Positions 19,883 to 29,903 of a stretch of 64,000 bases of DNA are shown here, in pieces. The stretch is from Erwinia_E haradaeae_D (GTDB taxonomy: Bacteria; Pseudomonadota; Gammaproteobacteria; Enterobacterales; Enterobacteriaceae). The stretch lies in NCBI RefSeq assembly GCF_900698935.1, contig NZ_LR217715.1:310001-374000 (forward strand), given 5' to 3'. The notes below the pieces were generated by a model, which worked only from the letters and a program-made list of their open reading frames with translations, did no database searches and was not told the origin of the DNA. Each line of letters starts with the position of its first letter. Position 1 is the stretch's first letter. A program made the translations under genes and the position numbers.

Positions 19883-21031
19883 ATGTCTCGTTCTTCTTCT
19901 TTAACTATTGCGCTCGTTGCAGGAGAGCGCTCCGGTGATATACTTGGAGCTGGTCTGATTCGCGCGTTGAAAAAAATATACCCTAATACGCATTTTGTTG
20001 GAATTGCTGGACCGCTGATGAAGCGAGAAGGATGCATAGCATGGTATGATATGGAAGAGCTATCTGTGATGGGAATAGTGGAGGTACTAAAGTGTTTAAG
20101 ACGACTCTTATATGTGCGTCGCTCTCTTGCACGTCGTTTAATACTTTTAAACCCAGATGTATTTATTGGTATTGATGCTCCTGATTTTAATCTAATGTTA
20201 GAACAGTGTCTAAAGCGCTATGGCATTCATACCATTCATTATGTTAGTCCATCATTGTGGGCATGGCGGAAGCGCCGTATCTTTAAAATTGCCCGTTGCA
20301 CTGATCTGATGTTAGTGCTCTTTCCATTTGAAAAAGATTTTTATGATCGTTGTAATGTCTCTTGTCGGTTCATCGGGCATACTTTAGCCGATGCGATATC
20401 ATTAATACCGGATAAGTTGTCTGCACGTCAAAAATTAGGGATTAAACCGCAAGCTTTATGTTTAGCTGTCTTACCGGGTAGTCGTAGTATGGAAGTGCAG
20501 ATGTTAAGTGAAGATTTTTTAAAAACCGTACTGATTTTACGGGAAAAATATCCACATTTAGAGATTATTGTACCGTTTGTAAGTGTGCAAATTCGAGCGC
20601 AATTTGAATCCATTAAAGCTCTAGTGTCTCCAGACTTACCTATGCGTTATTTAGACGGGCACTCGTGTCAAGCAATGCAAGCTAGTGATGCTGCTTTACT
20701 GGTATCGGGAACAGCTACATTAGAGTGTATGTTGGCAAAATGTCCTATGGTAGTGGCTTATCGTATGACAGCTATTACCTTTTGGATCGCGCAGAGATTA
20801 GTCAAAACCGATTATATATCTTTACCTAACATATTAGCAGGCTATTCTGTAGTGCCAGAGTTCTTACAAGAAAAATGTCATCCCTCAAAATTAGCAATGG
20901 CATTGGAGCCATTTTTAAATAAAGAACAATCTGCTTCTGCTTTATTAGATATTTTTCTAGATTTACATCAGACCATTCGTTGTAATGCTAATGAACAAGC
21001 GGCAGAGGCAGTGCTAGAGCTATGTACATAA
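19883..21031 (+). CDS. lpxB: Lipid A disaccharide synthase
   Basis: This peripheral inner-membrane glycosyltransferase (family GT19) joins UDP-2,3-diacylglucosamine and lipid X into the lipid A disaccharide. Family signatures include ALVAGERSGDILGA at the N-terminus, IGIDAPDFN, YVSPSLWAWRKRR and the C-terminal LVSGTATLECML. Length is 382 aa, the same as E. coli. In enterics the next gene overlapping it is rnhB. Here it is followed by a 667-base non-coding stretch before dnaE. Confidence 0.97.
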   Translation: MSRSSSLTIALVAGERSGDILGAGLIRALKKIYPNTHFVGIAGPLMKREGCIAWYDMEELSVMGIVEVLKCLRRLLYVRRSLARRLILLNPDVFIGIDAPDFNLMLEQCLKRYGIHTIHYVSPSLWAWRKRRIFKIARCTDLMLVLFPFEKDFYDRCNVSCRFIGHTLADAISLIPDKLSARQKLGIKPQALCLAVLPGSRSMEVQMLSEDFLKTVLILREKYPHLEIIVPFVSVQIRAQFESIKALVSPDLPMRYLDGHSCQAMQASDAALLVSGTATLECMLAKCPMVVAYRMTAITFWIAQRLVKTDYISLPNILAGYSVVPEFLQEKCHPSKLAMALEPFLNKEQSASALLDIFLDLHQTIRCNANEQAAEAVLELCT

Positions 21032-21698
21032 TATATTTAATGCATAATGATTATCGCATGTTTAATTGCATACCATTATTACAATATGCCACGCGTGTAA
21101 GATAGCGTTTAGTTTTATAATTTTTGTAATGTGACATAGTGTCATGCTGTTTTTAAATTATCTATATGCTTTTACAGTATCTGATGTAATTATTCTTATA
21201 ACACTTCAATGATTGGTCTATTCTGTTCATGTAGAAACAATAAAATAGATAGCACTTATTATTTTTAATTTTTTTTATATTAAAATAAAGATTTTTTTAT
21301 TTAATTTACAAGCAGGATGACATCTTTATACAATATTTTGTTAAGAACAATTTAATCGTGAATATCTAGTTGTATAGAATGGTCTGGTTTCAGACTCTTA
21401 TGGTATGAATTTCATCTAAGAAAGTGATGGTGAGATAATAATCATTTTATGTCTGCTATTATACTCCTGTGTTACAGAAATATTTTACATATCTCAAGCT
21501 CATATGGTGTTCTTGGTAGCTGACTAGATCATTATATCATGTAAATCATGTGCACTAGAATGGCAGAATGCTAGATTCTGTGCGCATGATTGTCATTGTC
21601 TTTAATATGCGACAACCTTATTTTATATTTATACTCTCATAATTGTTTCAGTATCAAAGTCACCTCTGCCATAATATTATATTTACATAGGACTTAAG
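21032..21698 (+). pseudogene. rnhB: Possible rnhB (RNase HII) ghost in the lpxB-dnaE spacer
   Basis: Enterics have rnhB (about 600 bp) exactly here, and the spacer is of similar size. One stretch, 21316-21342, reads like the reverse-translated D-I-x-F-P-Q-Y-G-F segment of RNase HII, and 21409-21425 resembles F-H-L-x-K-L. The distance between the two is about 40 bases too long, and the active-site DEVGRG region cannot be found. No frame is open. Synteny is the stronger argument, and the sequence evidence is weak. The dnaE ribosome binding site (AGGA) lies at its right end. Confidence 0.3.
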
Positions 21699-24600
21699 AT
21701 GCCGGCACCTCGTTTTATTCATTTACGTGTTCATAGTGACTATTCTATGATAGATGGGTTATCAAAGATAGAATCACTGGTATATCATGCAGCTGATATG
21801 GGGATGCCAGCTCTTGGTCTTACAGATTATCACAATCTTTTTGGTTTAATTAAGTTTTATAATGCTGCACATGAAAAAGGTCTTAAACCAATCATTGGCG
21901 TTGATTTAAGGATGCACTGTAGAGAGATAGGTAAAGAACTGGTTCACATCACTGCCCTAGCGATGAATAATCAGGGCTACCAAAATTTGATTGTATTGAT
22001 TTCTAAGTCTTATCTAAGGGGTTATGGTGGGTCTGGTCCAACCATAGAACGTCACTGGTTAGTGGAGCATCAAGAAGGATTGCTTTTGCTTTCTGGCGGG
22101 TATCAAGGCGATATAGGTAAAGCGTTATTACGTGGCAACCAAAACACAGTACAAGCATTTATAAAATTTTATAACAAGTATTTCCCGCAGCGTTACTACA
22201 TTGAATTAACTCGTACGGGGCGACGAGACGAAGAGATATACTTGCATCAAGCAGTAGCATTAGCTATAGCACAGGAGCTACCTGTTGTAGCTACCAATGA
22301 AGTCTGTTTTATCGCTGAGTCAGATTTTGAGACTCACGAGATTCGTGTAGCAATTCATACCGGACATACCCTTGATGACACCCGCCGTCCTCGATTTTAT
22401 ACTGCGCAACAGTATTTTCGCACTGAGGAGGAAATGTGTGATCTATTTTCTGATATTCCAGAGGCATTAGAAAATAGCATAGAAATCGCTTGTCGTTGCA
22501 ATACCACTATCCAGCTTGGTTCATATTTTTTGCCAAAGTTTCCGACTGGTGCAGTTTCTACAGAAGACTTTCTTATTGATAAGTCCAAACAAGGCTTAGA
22601 AGCACGTCTAGTATCTTTATTTCCAAACCCTACAGTTCGCGCTTTGCGGCGTATTGATTATGATAAAAGACTTGAGGTTGAATTACATGTGATTAATCAG
22701 ATGGGTTTTCCGGGTTATTTTTTAATTGTAATGGAATTTATTCAATGGTCTAAAGAACATTCTGTGTTAGTTGGGCCAGGACGTGGTTCTGGCGCCGGCT
22801 CTTTAGTAGCATATGCATTAAATATTACCGATATTGACCCACTAGCGTTTAATTTAATCTTTGAACGTTTTTTGAATCCAGAACGTATATCTATGCCAGA
22901 TTTTGATATCGATTTCTGTATGAATAAACGAGATCTAGTAATTGAGCATGTGGCAGAAATGTATGGTCGTCAAGCTGTTTCACAGATTATTACTTTTGGG
23001 ACCATGACAGCTAAAGCAGTCATTCGTGATGTAGGACGTGTTTTAGGCCATCCCTATAGTTTTGTTGATCGTATATCTAAAACCGTTCCACCAGACCCTG
23101 GCATGACATTAGAAAAAGCATTGCAGTGTTCTTCTCGTTTCACAGAATTATATAATACCGATGAAGAGGTTAAAACTCTTGTTGAGATGGCAAGAAAATT
23201 AGAGGGTGTGACGCGTAATGCTAGTAAGCATGCTGGAGGTGTAGTTATTGCACCAACAAAGATTACTGATTTTTCACCGTTGTATTGTGACGAAAATGGT
23301 AATCATCCAGTTACACAGTTTGATAAACATGATGTGGAATACACCGGTTTAGTCAAGTTTGATTTGCTTGGTTTACGCACTTTGACTACTATTGATTTGG
23401 CGTTAGATATGGTTAACACACGTCGGAAAAAAAAATTACAGACATTGATTACTCTGGCTTCCATATCTCTAAAAGATAAAAAAAGTTTTGGTATGTTACG
23501 GCGTGCGGAAACAACTGCAGTCTTTCAGCTGGAATCACGTGGTATGAAAGATTTGATGAAAAGACTAAAACCTGATTGTTTCGAAGATATAATTGCGCTA
23601 GTTGCTTTGTTTCGTCCTGGACCACTACAATCTGGAATGGTAGATAATTTTATTAATCGTAAGCATGGACGAGAAAAAATATCTTATCCGGATATACAAT
23701 GGCAGCATAAATTACTGAAACCAGTACTTGAATCAACTTATGGCATTATTTTATACCAAGAGCAAGTTATGCAGATTGCTCAAGTATTATCTGGATATAG
23801 CCTAGGTGCTGCAGACATGTTGCGTCGTGCTATGGGAAAAAAAAATCCAATCGAAATGGCTAAGCAACGAAGAATATTTGAAGCTGGAGCAAGAGAGAAT
23901 GGCATAGATGGTACGTTAGCAGTAAAAATTTTTGATTTAGTAGAGAAATTTGCTGGATATGGTTTCAACAAATCACACTCTGTTGCTTATGCGCTTCTCT
24001 CTTATCAGACCCTATGGTTAAAGTCACACTATCCAGCTGAATTTATGGCAGCGGTAATGAATACGGATATGGATAATACAGAGAAAGTCGTTATTTTAAT
24101 CAATGAGTGTTGGAGAATGGGTCTAAAGGTTTTACCACCGCATATTAATATTAGTTTATATAATTTTCATGTTAATGATCAAGGTGAAATTGTTTATGGT
24201 CTTGGTGCGATTAAAGGAATTGGTGCTGGTCCAATTGCAGATATTATACAAGCACGTAATAAAGGTGGTTGTTTTGATGAGATGTTTCAATTTTGCGTTC
24301 GTATCAATACCAAAAAAGTAACTTATCGAGTCTTAAAGAAATTAATTATGTCTGGTGCTTTAGATTGTTTCGGGCAACATCGTTCTGCTTTGACAATGCT
24401 TTTACCGGATGCTTTAAAAGCGGCTAACCAACACATTCAGGTATCAGAGATAGGCCAGCAAGATATATTTGGGGTGCTATTAGGTCATAATGATAGAGTA
24501 CAACAGAAATGCTTAGATGTACAGCCGTGGCCAGAAAACATCCGATTAGATGGTGAACGAGAAACTTTAGGGCTTTACTTAACCGGTCACCCCATTGATC

Positions 24601-25184
24601 CATATCTTAAAGAGCTGCAGCATTATGTTAGTAAGCAGAATTTGAAGGATATCCATCCTACCAAGAAAGGGGAACATACCACTATTGCAGGGTTGGTTGT
24701 ATCTTCTAGAGTCATAGAAACTAAAAGCGGTCATCGTATAGGTCTATGTACACTCGATGATCGCTCAGGGCGCGTGGAAGTCAAGGTGTTCACCGATATT
24801 TTGGATAAATGCAAACATTTTTTAGAAAAAGACCGTATCCTTGTTGTGCGTGGAGAGATCAGCTTAGATCATTTTAGTGGAGGTATGAAAATTATAGCTC
24901 GTGATTTGATGGATCTTGATGCAGCTCGCAAAAGATATGTACATAGTCTAACGCTGTACCTTACGGATGAACAAATAGATAAACAGATCATAGAGCAGAT
25001 ATATAGCTTACTTGCACCATATCGAAAAGAAGAAGGCGTGCCTGTTAATGTATATTACAAGGCTGAGAAGACTAAGCTAAAATTAGGTGTAGATGTAACT
25101 TGGACAATTACATGCAACGATGCTTTATTAAATGATTTAAGATTATTGATAGGATCAGAAAAAGTAATATTAGAATTTGATTAA
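21699..25184 (+). CDS. dnaE: DNA polymerase III alpha subunit
   Basis: This is the replicative polymerase catalytic subunit. The order is PHP domain (HLRVHSDYSMIDG at the N-terminus), palm with the catalytic Asp401 and Asp403 (PDFDIDFC), thumb and fingers (FNKSHSVAYALLSYQTLWLKSHYPAEF), tandem HhH, OB fold (about residues 990-1070) and a C-terminal tau-binding region. Length is 1161 aa against 1160, with no truncation. accA follows after 12 bases, as in E. coli. Confidence 0.98.
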   Translation: MPAPRFIHLRVHSDYSMIDGLSKIESLVYHAADMGMPALGLTDYHNLFGLIKFYNAAHEKGLKPIIGVDLRMHCREIGKELVHITALAMNNQGYQNLIVLISKSYLRGYGGSGPTIERHWLVEHQEGLLLLSGGYQGDIGKALLRGNQNTVQAFIKFYNKYFPQRYYIELTRTGRRDEEIYLHQAVALAIAQELPVVATNEVCFIAESDFETHEIRVAIHTGHTLDDTRRPRFYTAQQYFRTEEEMCDLFSDIPEALENSIEIACRCNTTIQLGSYFLPKFPTGAVSTEDFLIDKSKQGLEARLVSLFPNPTVRALRRIDYDKRLEVELHVINQMGFPGYFLIVMEFIQWSKEHSVLVGPGRGSGAGSLVAYALNITDIDPLAFNLIFERFLNPERISMPDFDIDFCMNKRDLVIEHVAEMYGRQAVSQIITFGTMTAKAVIRDVGRVLGHPYSFVDRISKTVPPDPGMTLEKALQCSSRFTELYNTDEEVKTLVEMARKLEGVTRNASKHAGGVVIAPTKITDFSPLYCDENGNHPVTQFDKHDVEYTGLVKFDLLGLRTLTTIDLALDMVNTRRKKKLQTLITLASISLKDKKSFGMLRRAETTAVFQLESRGMKDLMKRLKPDCFEDIIALVALFRPGPLQSGMVDNFINRKHGREKISYPDIQWQHKLLKPVLESTYGIILYQEQVMQIAQVLSGYSLGAADMLRRAMGKKNPIEMAKQRRIFEAGARENGIDGTLAVKIFDLVEKFAGYGFNKSHSVAYALLSYQTLWLKSHYPAEFMAAVMNTDMDNTEKVVILINECWRMGLKVLPPHINISLYNFHVNDQGEIVYGLGAIKGIGAGPIADIIQARNKGGCFDEMFQFCVRINTKKVTYRVLKKLIMSGALDCFGQHRSALTMLLPDALKAANQHIQVSEIGQQDIFGVLLGHNDRVQQKCLDVQPWPENIRLDGERETLGLYLTGHPIDPYLKELQHYVSKQNLKDIHPTKKGEHTTIAGLVVSSRVIETKSGHRIGLCTLDDRSGRVEVKVFTDILDKCKHFLEKDRILVVRGEISLDHFSGGMKIIARDLMDLDAARKRYVHSLTLYLTDEQIDKQIIEQIYSLLAPYRKEEGVPVNVYYKAEKTKLKLGVDVTWTITCNDALLNDLRLLIGSEKVILEFD

Positions 25185-25196
25185 AATAGGATTATT

Positions 25197-26171
25197 ATGA
25201 GTTTGTATTATCTGGATTTTGAGCAGCCTTTAATAGAGATAGAAGAAAAAATTAACTCCCTAAAAGCAGTAAGTCGTCAAGATGTGCATGCACACATGAA
25301 TTTAGATGAAGAAATTCAGCGTTTATGTGATAAACGTGTGGATATGACACGCAAGATTTTTTCTAATTTAGGTGCGTGGCAGATTACGCAGTTAGCTCGA
25401 CATCCTTTGCGTCCCCATACTCTAGACTATATTCATACTATCTTCACTGATTTTGATGAGCTAGCAGGTGATCGTGTATATTCAAATGATAAAGCGATTG
25501 TAGGCGGTCTTGCACGTCTCGCCGGACGTCCTGTAATGATTATTGGACATCAGAAAGGGCGTGAAACAAAAGAAAAAATTCGTCGTAATTTTGGTATGCC
25601 AGCGCCAGAGGGGTATCGTAAGGCATTACGTCTGATGGAATTAGCCCAACGTTTTAATATACCGATTATTACATTTATTGATACACCAGGTGCGTATCCC
25701 GGTGTTGGTGCTGAGGAACGTGGACAAGCAGAAGCTATTGCTCATAATCTGCGTGAGATGTCTAGATTAAGAGTGCCGGTCATCTGTACAGTGATTGGTG
25801 AAGGTGGATCTGGAGGCGCATTAGCTATTGGTGTTGGTGATAAAGTGAATATGTTACAATATAGCATATATGCAGTTATCTCCCCTGAAGGCTGTGCCTC
25901 TATTCTATGGAGGAGTACAGAGAAAGCATCTATAGCGGCTGAAGCAATGGCTATTATTGCACCTCGTTTAAAAGAGCTAAACTTAATTGATTCTGTGATT
26001 CCAGAACCTCCTGGCGGAGCGCATCGTGATCCACTAGTCACTAGCGAGACATTAAAGAATCAACTTTTAACTGATTTAGCTGATTTAGAGTTACTGAGCA
26101 AGGCAGAATTGCTAGATCGTCGTTTTCAGCGTTTAATGAGTTATGGTGCCACTGCTATTTATTCACCGTAA
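25197..26171 (+). CDS. accA: Acetyl-CoA carboxylase carboxyltransferase subunit alpha
   Basis: With AccD it transfers the carboxyl group from biotin to acetyl-CoA, giving malonyl-CoA for fatty acid synthesis. The crotonase-type core is intact, including GHQKGRETKEKIRRNFGMP, FIDTPGAYPGVGAEERGQ and GEGGSGGALAIGVGD. The 324 aa (319 in E. coli) extend slightly at the C-terminus. AccB, AccC and AccD must be elsewhere. A 7-bp hairpin (TCATGCT/AGCATGA, 26232-26250) lies 60 bases after the stop but lacks a T-tract. Confidence 0.97.
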   Translation: MSLYYLDFEQPLIEIEEKINSLKAVSRQDVHAHMNLDEEIQRLCDKRVDMTRKIFSNLGAWQITQLARHPLRPHTLDYIHTIFTDFDELAGDRVYSNDKAIVGGLARLAGRPVMIIGHQKGRETKEKIRRNFGMPAPEGYRKALRLMELAQRFNIPIITFIDTPGAYPGVGAEERGQAEAIAHNLREMSRLRVPVICTVIGEGGSGGALAIGVGDKVNMLQYSIYAVISPEGCASILWRSTEKASIAAEAMAIIAPRLKELNLIDSVIPEPPGGAHRDPLVTSETLKNQLLTDLADLELLSKAELLDRRFQRLMSYGATAIYSP

Positions 26172-26536
26172 ACGAATCATTCTTATATACTACTATCTAT
26201 TTATTTTTTGAACGCATATCTGTTTATATATTCATGCTGTTATAGCATGATCCAGTGTAAAATAAGATCATTGATTGCGAAAATTGGCGTCTGTGGAATA
26301 TCATGCATCTCTTTTGGCGTTATGAATATAGAGAGTCATGTGATAGTGTCGTAAACAATATAACACTTGTAGAGTAGTGTACAGTGTATTAATACAGCTG
26401 ATAGCAGACTGAATATTGTTTTGTTATCTATTTAAAAATTATCTTGACAGAAATTATACTATTGTCATGCCCATCGTAGTATGACTCATGGCTATATAAA
26501 ATATCCCACAACCTATCTATTTTTAAGAGAGTATAC
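26172..26536. other. accA-tldD spacer
   Basis: There is no gene. It holds the hairpin TCATGCT-GTTAT-AGCATGA at 26232-26250, the most likely transcript end for the lpx-dnaE-accA block, though it has no following T run. A TTGACA motif at 26444-26449 could be the -35 of a tldD promoter, but I see no well-spaced -10. Confidence 0.35.
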
Positions 26537-27982
26537 ATGAGCATAAACTTCGTAAGTGAGCAATTACTTGCTGCAAATAACTTGAGTCAGGCAGATCTCA
26601 CTTCTATTTTAGGTTGTCTATCCGAACGAAAGTTAACTTACGGTGATCTGTATTTCCAATATATTTACAATGAATCATGGGTGCTGGAGAATAAGATTAT
26701 TAAAAATGTTTCATATGCCATCGAGAATGGTGTGGGAGTGCGAGCTGTTAGTGGTGAAAAAACTGGTTTTGCCTATGCTAATGAAATTACCTTACAGGCT
26801 TTGCGTCAGAGTGCACTAGCTGCGCGTAATATTATATCGGAATCCGATAACAAAAAGTGTAGCGTTTTTAAAAAAGAGAAATATCGTCCTCGTTATAGCA
26901 CACAGGACCCATTAACTAGCTTTGCACAGGAAGACAAAATTACTTTACTGCACCAGATTGACACTGCAGCGCGCAAAGTAGATAAGCGCGTACAAGAGGT
27001 AATAGTCAGTTTAACAGGTACATATGAGCAAATATTAGTCGCAGCAACTGATGGTACGCTAGCAGCTGATATTCGTCCTCTTGTTTTATTGTCTATGAGC
27101 GTACAAATAGAGGATCATGGCAGATTTGAAAAGGGTATATATGGTGGTGGTGGTCGTTGTGGTTATGAGTTTTTTTTAGATCAAGTCGATGGTGAAGTAC
27201 GAGCGATATCATGGGCTCGCAATGCAGTGCGTATGGCGTTAGTAAATTTGTATGCTGTATCAGCTCCAGCAGGTTCCTTTCCTATTGTTTTAGGAGCAGG
27301 ATGCCCGGGTATTCTCTTGCATGAAGCAGTTGGTCATGGATTAGAGGGTGATTTTAATCGTCGTGGCACCTCTTTGTTTAGCGGAAAGATAGGTCAGAAA
27401 GTGGCATCTGAGCTATGTACAGTAGTAGATAACGGTACTCTTGATGGAGCACGTGGGTCGCTATCAATGGATGATGAGGGTGTACCAAGCCAGTGCAATA
27501 TATTAATTGAAAAAGGTATTTTAAAAGGGTATATGCATGATAAAATGAATGCACGTCTGATGGGTGTTGTGTCGACTGGTAATGCTCGCCGTGAATCATA
27601 TGCGTATTTACCCATACCAAGAATGACTAATACACATATATTATCCGGACAGTCAACTCCTACAGAAATGATTGACAGTATTGATTATGGGTTATATGTA
27701 CCCACATTAAGTAGTGGTCAAGTGGATATTACATCTGGTGCGTTTTCATTTTCTACTTCAGAAGCTTATTTAATTAAAAATGGTAAGGTGACTCAACCTG
27801 TAAAGGGTGCTACTTTGATTGGGTCTGGTATTGAGACAATGCAGAATATTTCAATGGTTGGGAATGACCTTGCACTAGATACAGGTATGTCTGTGTGCGG
27901 CAAGGAGGGGCAAAGCATCGCAGTTAGTGTTGGTCAGCCTACTGTTAAAGTAGATAAACTAATAGTGGGAGGCACTGCTTAA
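26537..27982 (+). CDS. tldD: Metalloprotease TldD
   Basis: TldD pairs with TldE (PmbA) to form a zinc protease that trims peptides through a narrow channel. It is known from microcin B17 maturation and CcdA degradation. The metal motif HEAVGH is at residues 262-267, followed by GLEGDFNRRG. Length is 481 aa, identical to E. coli. TldE is not in the window. Retention in so reduced a genome suggests a housekeeping peptide-degradation role (inference), as no microcin or toxin-antitoxin substrate is visible nearby. Confidence 0.97.
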   Translation: MSINFVSEQLLAANNLSQADLTSILGCLSERKLTYGDLYFQYIYNESWVLENKIIKNVSYAIENGVGVRAVSGEKTGFAYANEITLQALRQSALAARNIISESDNKKCSVFKKEKYRPRYSTQDPLTSFAQEDKITLLHQIDTAARKVDKRVQEVIVSLTGTYEQILVAATDGTLAADIRPLVLLSMSVQIEDHGRFEKGIYGGGGRCGYEFFLDQVDGEVRAISWARNAVRMALVNLYAVSAPAGSFPIVLGAGCPGILLHEAVGHGLEGDFNRRGTSLFSGKIGQKVASELCTVVDNGTLDGARGSLSMDDEGVPSQCNILIEKGILKGYMHDKMNARLMGVVSTGNARRESYAYLPIPRMTNTHILSGQSTPTEMIDSIDYGLYVPTLSSGQVDITSGAFSFSTSEAYLIKNGKVTQPVKGATLIGSGIETMQNISMVGNDLALDTGMSVCGKEGQSIAVSVGQPTVKVDKLIVGGTA

Positions 27983-28556
27983 ATTCTTTCATCATACCTT
28001 ATTACAATGATTCATGCTAATCATAGAGCGATAGCTTGATAGAGATGTCTTGTAAAGGTTGACACAATAAACCGGCAACAAAAAATCATCTTGGATAACA
28101 TGCAATAGAAAAAATAAGTCTTTTGCGCTGTAAATTAGTAGATGCATGGAGATCAGATATATATATTTGTTAGTACAATATGTTCGCTGAAAAGAAAATA
28201 TAAGATATATATTGAAAACGAAAGCACAAATCTATTCATCACATCAATGATGTGGAAGATCAATTTTTATTAATTTTATCCCAATACACTTTATAGTGGT
28301 ACCTCATGCATGAGAGTGTAGTCAAAATGATCTGTTATATTTTTTATTTATGTTTTAAACGGTCTAAGTGATTACGATGCATTGATCATTATTAAAGGAT
28401 AGTCCAGGTAATAACTGTGGCCAAGCGCATGCTGTTGTGGATGATAACAACAGGTCTATACAGCAATAAAATAGAAAAACTTTATGTTGCAAGATGCTGT
28501 CTCACGGGGTTAAATTTTAATTTTTTCCTTGCTAGTACTTGTGAATAAAGTGTTAT
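27983..28556. other. Convergent spacer tldD/ugd
   Basis: Two converging genes end here. A hairpin with arms CTGTTGT/ACAACAG (28432-28453, 8-base loop) could terminate either transcript but lacks a T-tract on the plus strand. No ghost is recognised. Confidence 0.4.
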
Positions 28557-29903
28557 CTAATCATATTTTTTTCGAACGGATTCTCCACGACCAATAGCAT
28601 AATAAATAAACCCGTATTCTTTAAGTTTATCTGGATCATAAATATTACGACCATCAAAAATCACAGGGTTTTTAAGTGTTTGTTTTATAAAAGCAAAATC
28701 AGGAGAGTGGAAATGTTGCCATTCTGTGCATATAATGAGACCGTCTGCATTTTGCAGTGCCAGTTCTTTGTTTTCCATGATTTTAAGGTCATCACGTAGA
28801 CCGTAAATGCGTTGTATTTCATGAAATGCTGCAGGATCGAATGCTTGTATTACAGCACCTTCTTTCCACAATTCTTCCATTAATACTCTGCTTGAAGCTT
28901 CACGCATATCGTTTGTGTTTGGTTTAAATGATAGCCCCCATAAGGCAAAAATTTTACCTTGTAAGTTATCTTTAAAGTGATGTTTTACAATAGTTGATAA
29001 TTTGTATTTTTGGATAGAGTTTACGTTGACTACTGCCTTCAGGATCCCTGGATGGTACCCTATATCCTGAGAGGTACGGATTAAGGCTTTCATATCTTTG
29101 GGCAAACAGGACCCTCCATAACCACAGCCTGGATAAATAAATGAGTGACCAATACGTGAATCAGCACCAATACCTTGACGCACTCTGTCAATATCCGCAC
29201 CAAGGCGTTCTGCTAAATTAGAGATTTCATTCATAAAGCTAATCTTAGTGGCTAACATGCAGTTTGCAGTATATTTTGTGAGTTCAGCGCTACGGATATC
29301 CATGAAGAGCATGCGATTATGATGGTGGTTAAATGGTTGGTATAATTCACAGAGAAGATTGATAATATTCGCATTATCAGTACCAATAATAATACGATCC
29401 GGATTCATACAATCATTCACAGCCGTGCCTTCTGTAAGAAATTCTGGGTTAGATACTACCTCACATAGAAAATTTACACCACGATCTTGTAGTGTAGCTG
29501 TGATTAACTGACGTATATATTCAGTTGTGCCAACAGGAACAGTAGATTTATTGAGCACTATTTTTCTATCTTGCATATGTTCAGCAATAGTGCGTGACAC
29601 AGCAATCACATTTTTTAGATCTACAGAACCATCTTCCTCTACTGGTGTGCCAACAGTAATAAATTGTATTAATCCGTGCTGTACACCTTCTTCTGGATGA
29701 GAAGAAAACTGTAAACGTCCTGATTGATAGTTCTGCGTAATCAATGGTTGTAAATCAGTTTCGAAAATAGGCATAGAGCCTTTTTTTAATTTTTGGATTT
29801 TGGTGTCGTCAATATCAATACAGAGGACATTATGCCCTACTGCAGCTAATACCGCAGACTGCACCAAACCCACATAACCAATACCAAATACTGTAACTTT
29901 CAT
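28557..29903 (-). CDS. ugd: UDP-glucose 6-dehydrogenase
   Basis: It oxidises UDP-glucose to UDP-glucuronate in two NAD+-dependent steps. The Rossmann motif GIGYVG is at residues 7-12, and the catalytic Cys266 sits in GGSCLPKDMKALI. The 448-aa length belongs to the longer bacterial Ugd type, not the 388-aa E. coli K-12 type. The ribosome binding site is GGAA. UDP-glucuronate could feed aminoarabinose modification of lipid A or a capsule, but no arn or capsule gene is in view, so its present role is open. It stands alone. Confidence 0.95.
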   Translation of the reverse strand: MKVTVFGIGYVGLVQSAVLAAVGHNVLCIDIDDTKIQKLKKGSMPIFETDLQPLITQNYQSGRLQFSSHPEEGVQHGLIQFITVGTPVEEDGSVDLKNVIAVSRTIAEHMQDRKIVLNKSTVPVGTTEYIRQLITATLQDRGVNFLCEVVSNPEFLTEGTAVNDCMNPDRIIIGTDNANIINLLCELYQPFNHHHNRMLFMDIRSAELTKYTANCMLATKISFMNEISNLAERLGADIDRVRQGIGADSRIGHSFIYPGCGYGGSCLPKDMKALIRTSQDIGYHPGILKAVVNVNSIQKYKLSTIVKHHFKDNLQGKIFALWGLSFKPNTNDMREASSRVLMEELWKEGAVIQAFDPAAFHEIQRIYGLRDDLKIMENKELALQNADGLIICTEWQHFHSPDFAFIKQTLKNPVIFDGRNIYDPDKLKEYGFIYYAIGRGESVRKKYD

